This document shows positions 15,732 to 16,150 of a stretch of 16,150 bases of DNA, piece by piece; position 1 is the stretch's first letter; each line of letters begins with the position of its first letter. The stretch is from Bacteroides sp. Its GTDB lineage: Bacteria; Bacteroidota; Bacteroidia; Bacteroidales; SM23-62. The translations under genes were made by a program, and so were the position numbers. The notes below the pieces were generated by a model. It did not search any database. It was given only the letters and a program-made list of their open reading frames with translations, and was not told where the DNA came from. Location of the stretch: positions 1 to 16,150 of the forward strand of contig JAUUZM010000025.1 of NCBI GenBank assembly GCA_030589965.1, written 5' to 3'.

Positions 15732-16150
15732 TTAGCGAAGCAATACCTTCACTACAGAAACTGAATTTCCTGAACGAGCACGGCAGTAATACATTCCGGC
15801 CGGCATGTTTTCTCCAGAGAATCTGAGTTCGTGACTTCCGGGAATCTGAATATCATTGAATAGGTTCTTAACCAGTTTTCCGGTTACATCGTATACATCG
15901 ATCCTGGTCATGGATGTAGTTTCAACGGTATAAGCAATGGTTGTCTCCGATGTAAATGGATTAGGGAATGCTGACAGACTTTCATTTGAACGGATGTCCT
16001 TAACTGAAGAGGGTCCTCCTCCTGGAAGTCCTGTCAAATCAGATGGTAGGGCAGTTCCCTCTCCTGGAGCATAGGCACCGCTGACATCCCATACAATCCA
16101 GTCATAAAGGTTTCCGCTTCTGGTGCCGCCAGAGTTATCTCCTACTTTCA
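15732..16150 (-). CDS. C-terminal end of a T9SS-secreted protein (5' part outside the window)
   Basis: The frame is open from the window edge to a TAA at 15732, showing the last 138 residues. No start codon needs to be assumed: a TTG at 16037 lies inside the open frame and is unlikely to be the real start. The first 45 residues (KVGDNSGGTRSGNLYDWIVW, then DVSGAYAPGEGTALPSDL) belong to an upstream domain I do not recognise. A Gly/Pro/Ser-rich linker (GLPGGGPSS) leads to a T9SS type A sorting domain of about 79 residues (AFPNPFTSETTIAYTVE, RIDVYDVTGKLVKNLF, MPAGMYYCRARSGNSVSVVK). The product should be exported across the outer membrane. Placed 50 bp before a sulfatase and upstream of susCD, it may be the extracellular enzyme or binding protein that starts glycan breakdown, but this is inference from position. 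Confidence 0.88.
   Translation of the reverse strand, partial: KVGDNSGGTRSGNLYDWIVWDVSGAYAPGEGTALPSDLTGLPGGGPSSVKDIRSNESLSAFPNPFTSETTIAYTVETTSMTRIDVYDVTGKLVKNLFNDIQIPGSHELRFSGENMPAGMYYCRARSGNSVSVVKVLLR

Noticed and set aside
1..16150. Mobile elements, CRISPR arrays, tRNA or rRNA genes
   Set aside because: No transposase or integrase frames, no spaced direct repeats, no cloverleaf and no rRNA-like blocks were seen; gaps are all under 170 bp.

Overview
The window is a stretch of a Bacteroidota chromosome, with every gene on the minus strand. Three things support this. There is an adjacent SusC/SusD pair (TonB-dependent outer-membrane transporter plus surface glycan-binding lipoprotein). Two proteins end in type IX secretion (T9SS) C-terminal sorting domains. 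Lipoproteins with Bacteroidetes-style lipoboxes abound, and intergenic regions are AT-rich without clear Shine-Dalgarno sites. The locus is best read as a sulfatase-rich polysaccharide utilization locus (PUL). A Marinilabiliales/Prolixibacteraceae-like or marine host is only a guess from general resemblance.

Layout, in transcription order (high to low coordinate): the C-terminal end of a T9SS-secreted protein (15732-16150, cut by the window edge); a sulfamidase-like S1 sulfatase lipoprotein (14134-15681); SusC (11087-14071); SusD (9440-11068); a strong hairpin (9368-9400); an arylsulfatase-like S1 sulfatase (7717-9273); a second S1 sulfatase with an altered GKWxL motif (6308-7675); a Tat-exported amidohydrolase overlapping it by 17 nt (5326-6324); an iduronate-2-sulfatase-like sulfatase with a C-T-A-S-R formylglycine site (3727-5292); a PhoD-like phosphatase lipoprotein (2184-3665); a terminator (2153-2175); a T9SS-secreted GLUG-type beta-helical protein (704-2122); another hairpin (625-660); and the N-terminal 200 residues of a lipoprotein with a beta-sandwich followed by the start of a pectin-lyase-fold glycosidase domain, GH28-like (1-602).

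Working model (inference): SusC/SusD capture and import sulfated oligosaccharides. Four non-redundant sulfatases remove differently placed sulfates at the surface or in the periplasm. The PhoD-like enzyme may remove a phosphate or phosphodiester group, the amidohydrolase may act on a released lactone, acid or aglycone, and the GH28-like lipoprotein may cut glycosidic bonds. The substrate cannot be named from the window. The mix of iduronate-sulfatase-like and sulfamidase-like enzymes plus a GH28-like domain hints at a sulfated, uronate-containing glycan. No regulator (HTCS, ECF sigma/anti-sigma), sulfatase-maturing enzyme, polysaccharide lyase, transposon, tRNA or CRISPR array is visible. No gap exceeds 170 bp.
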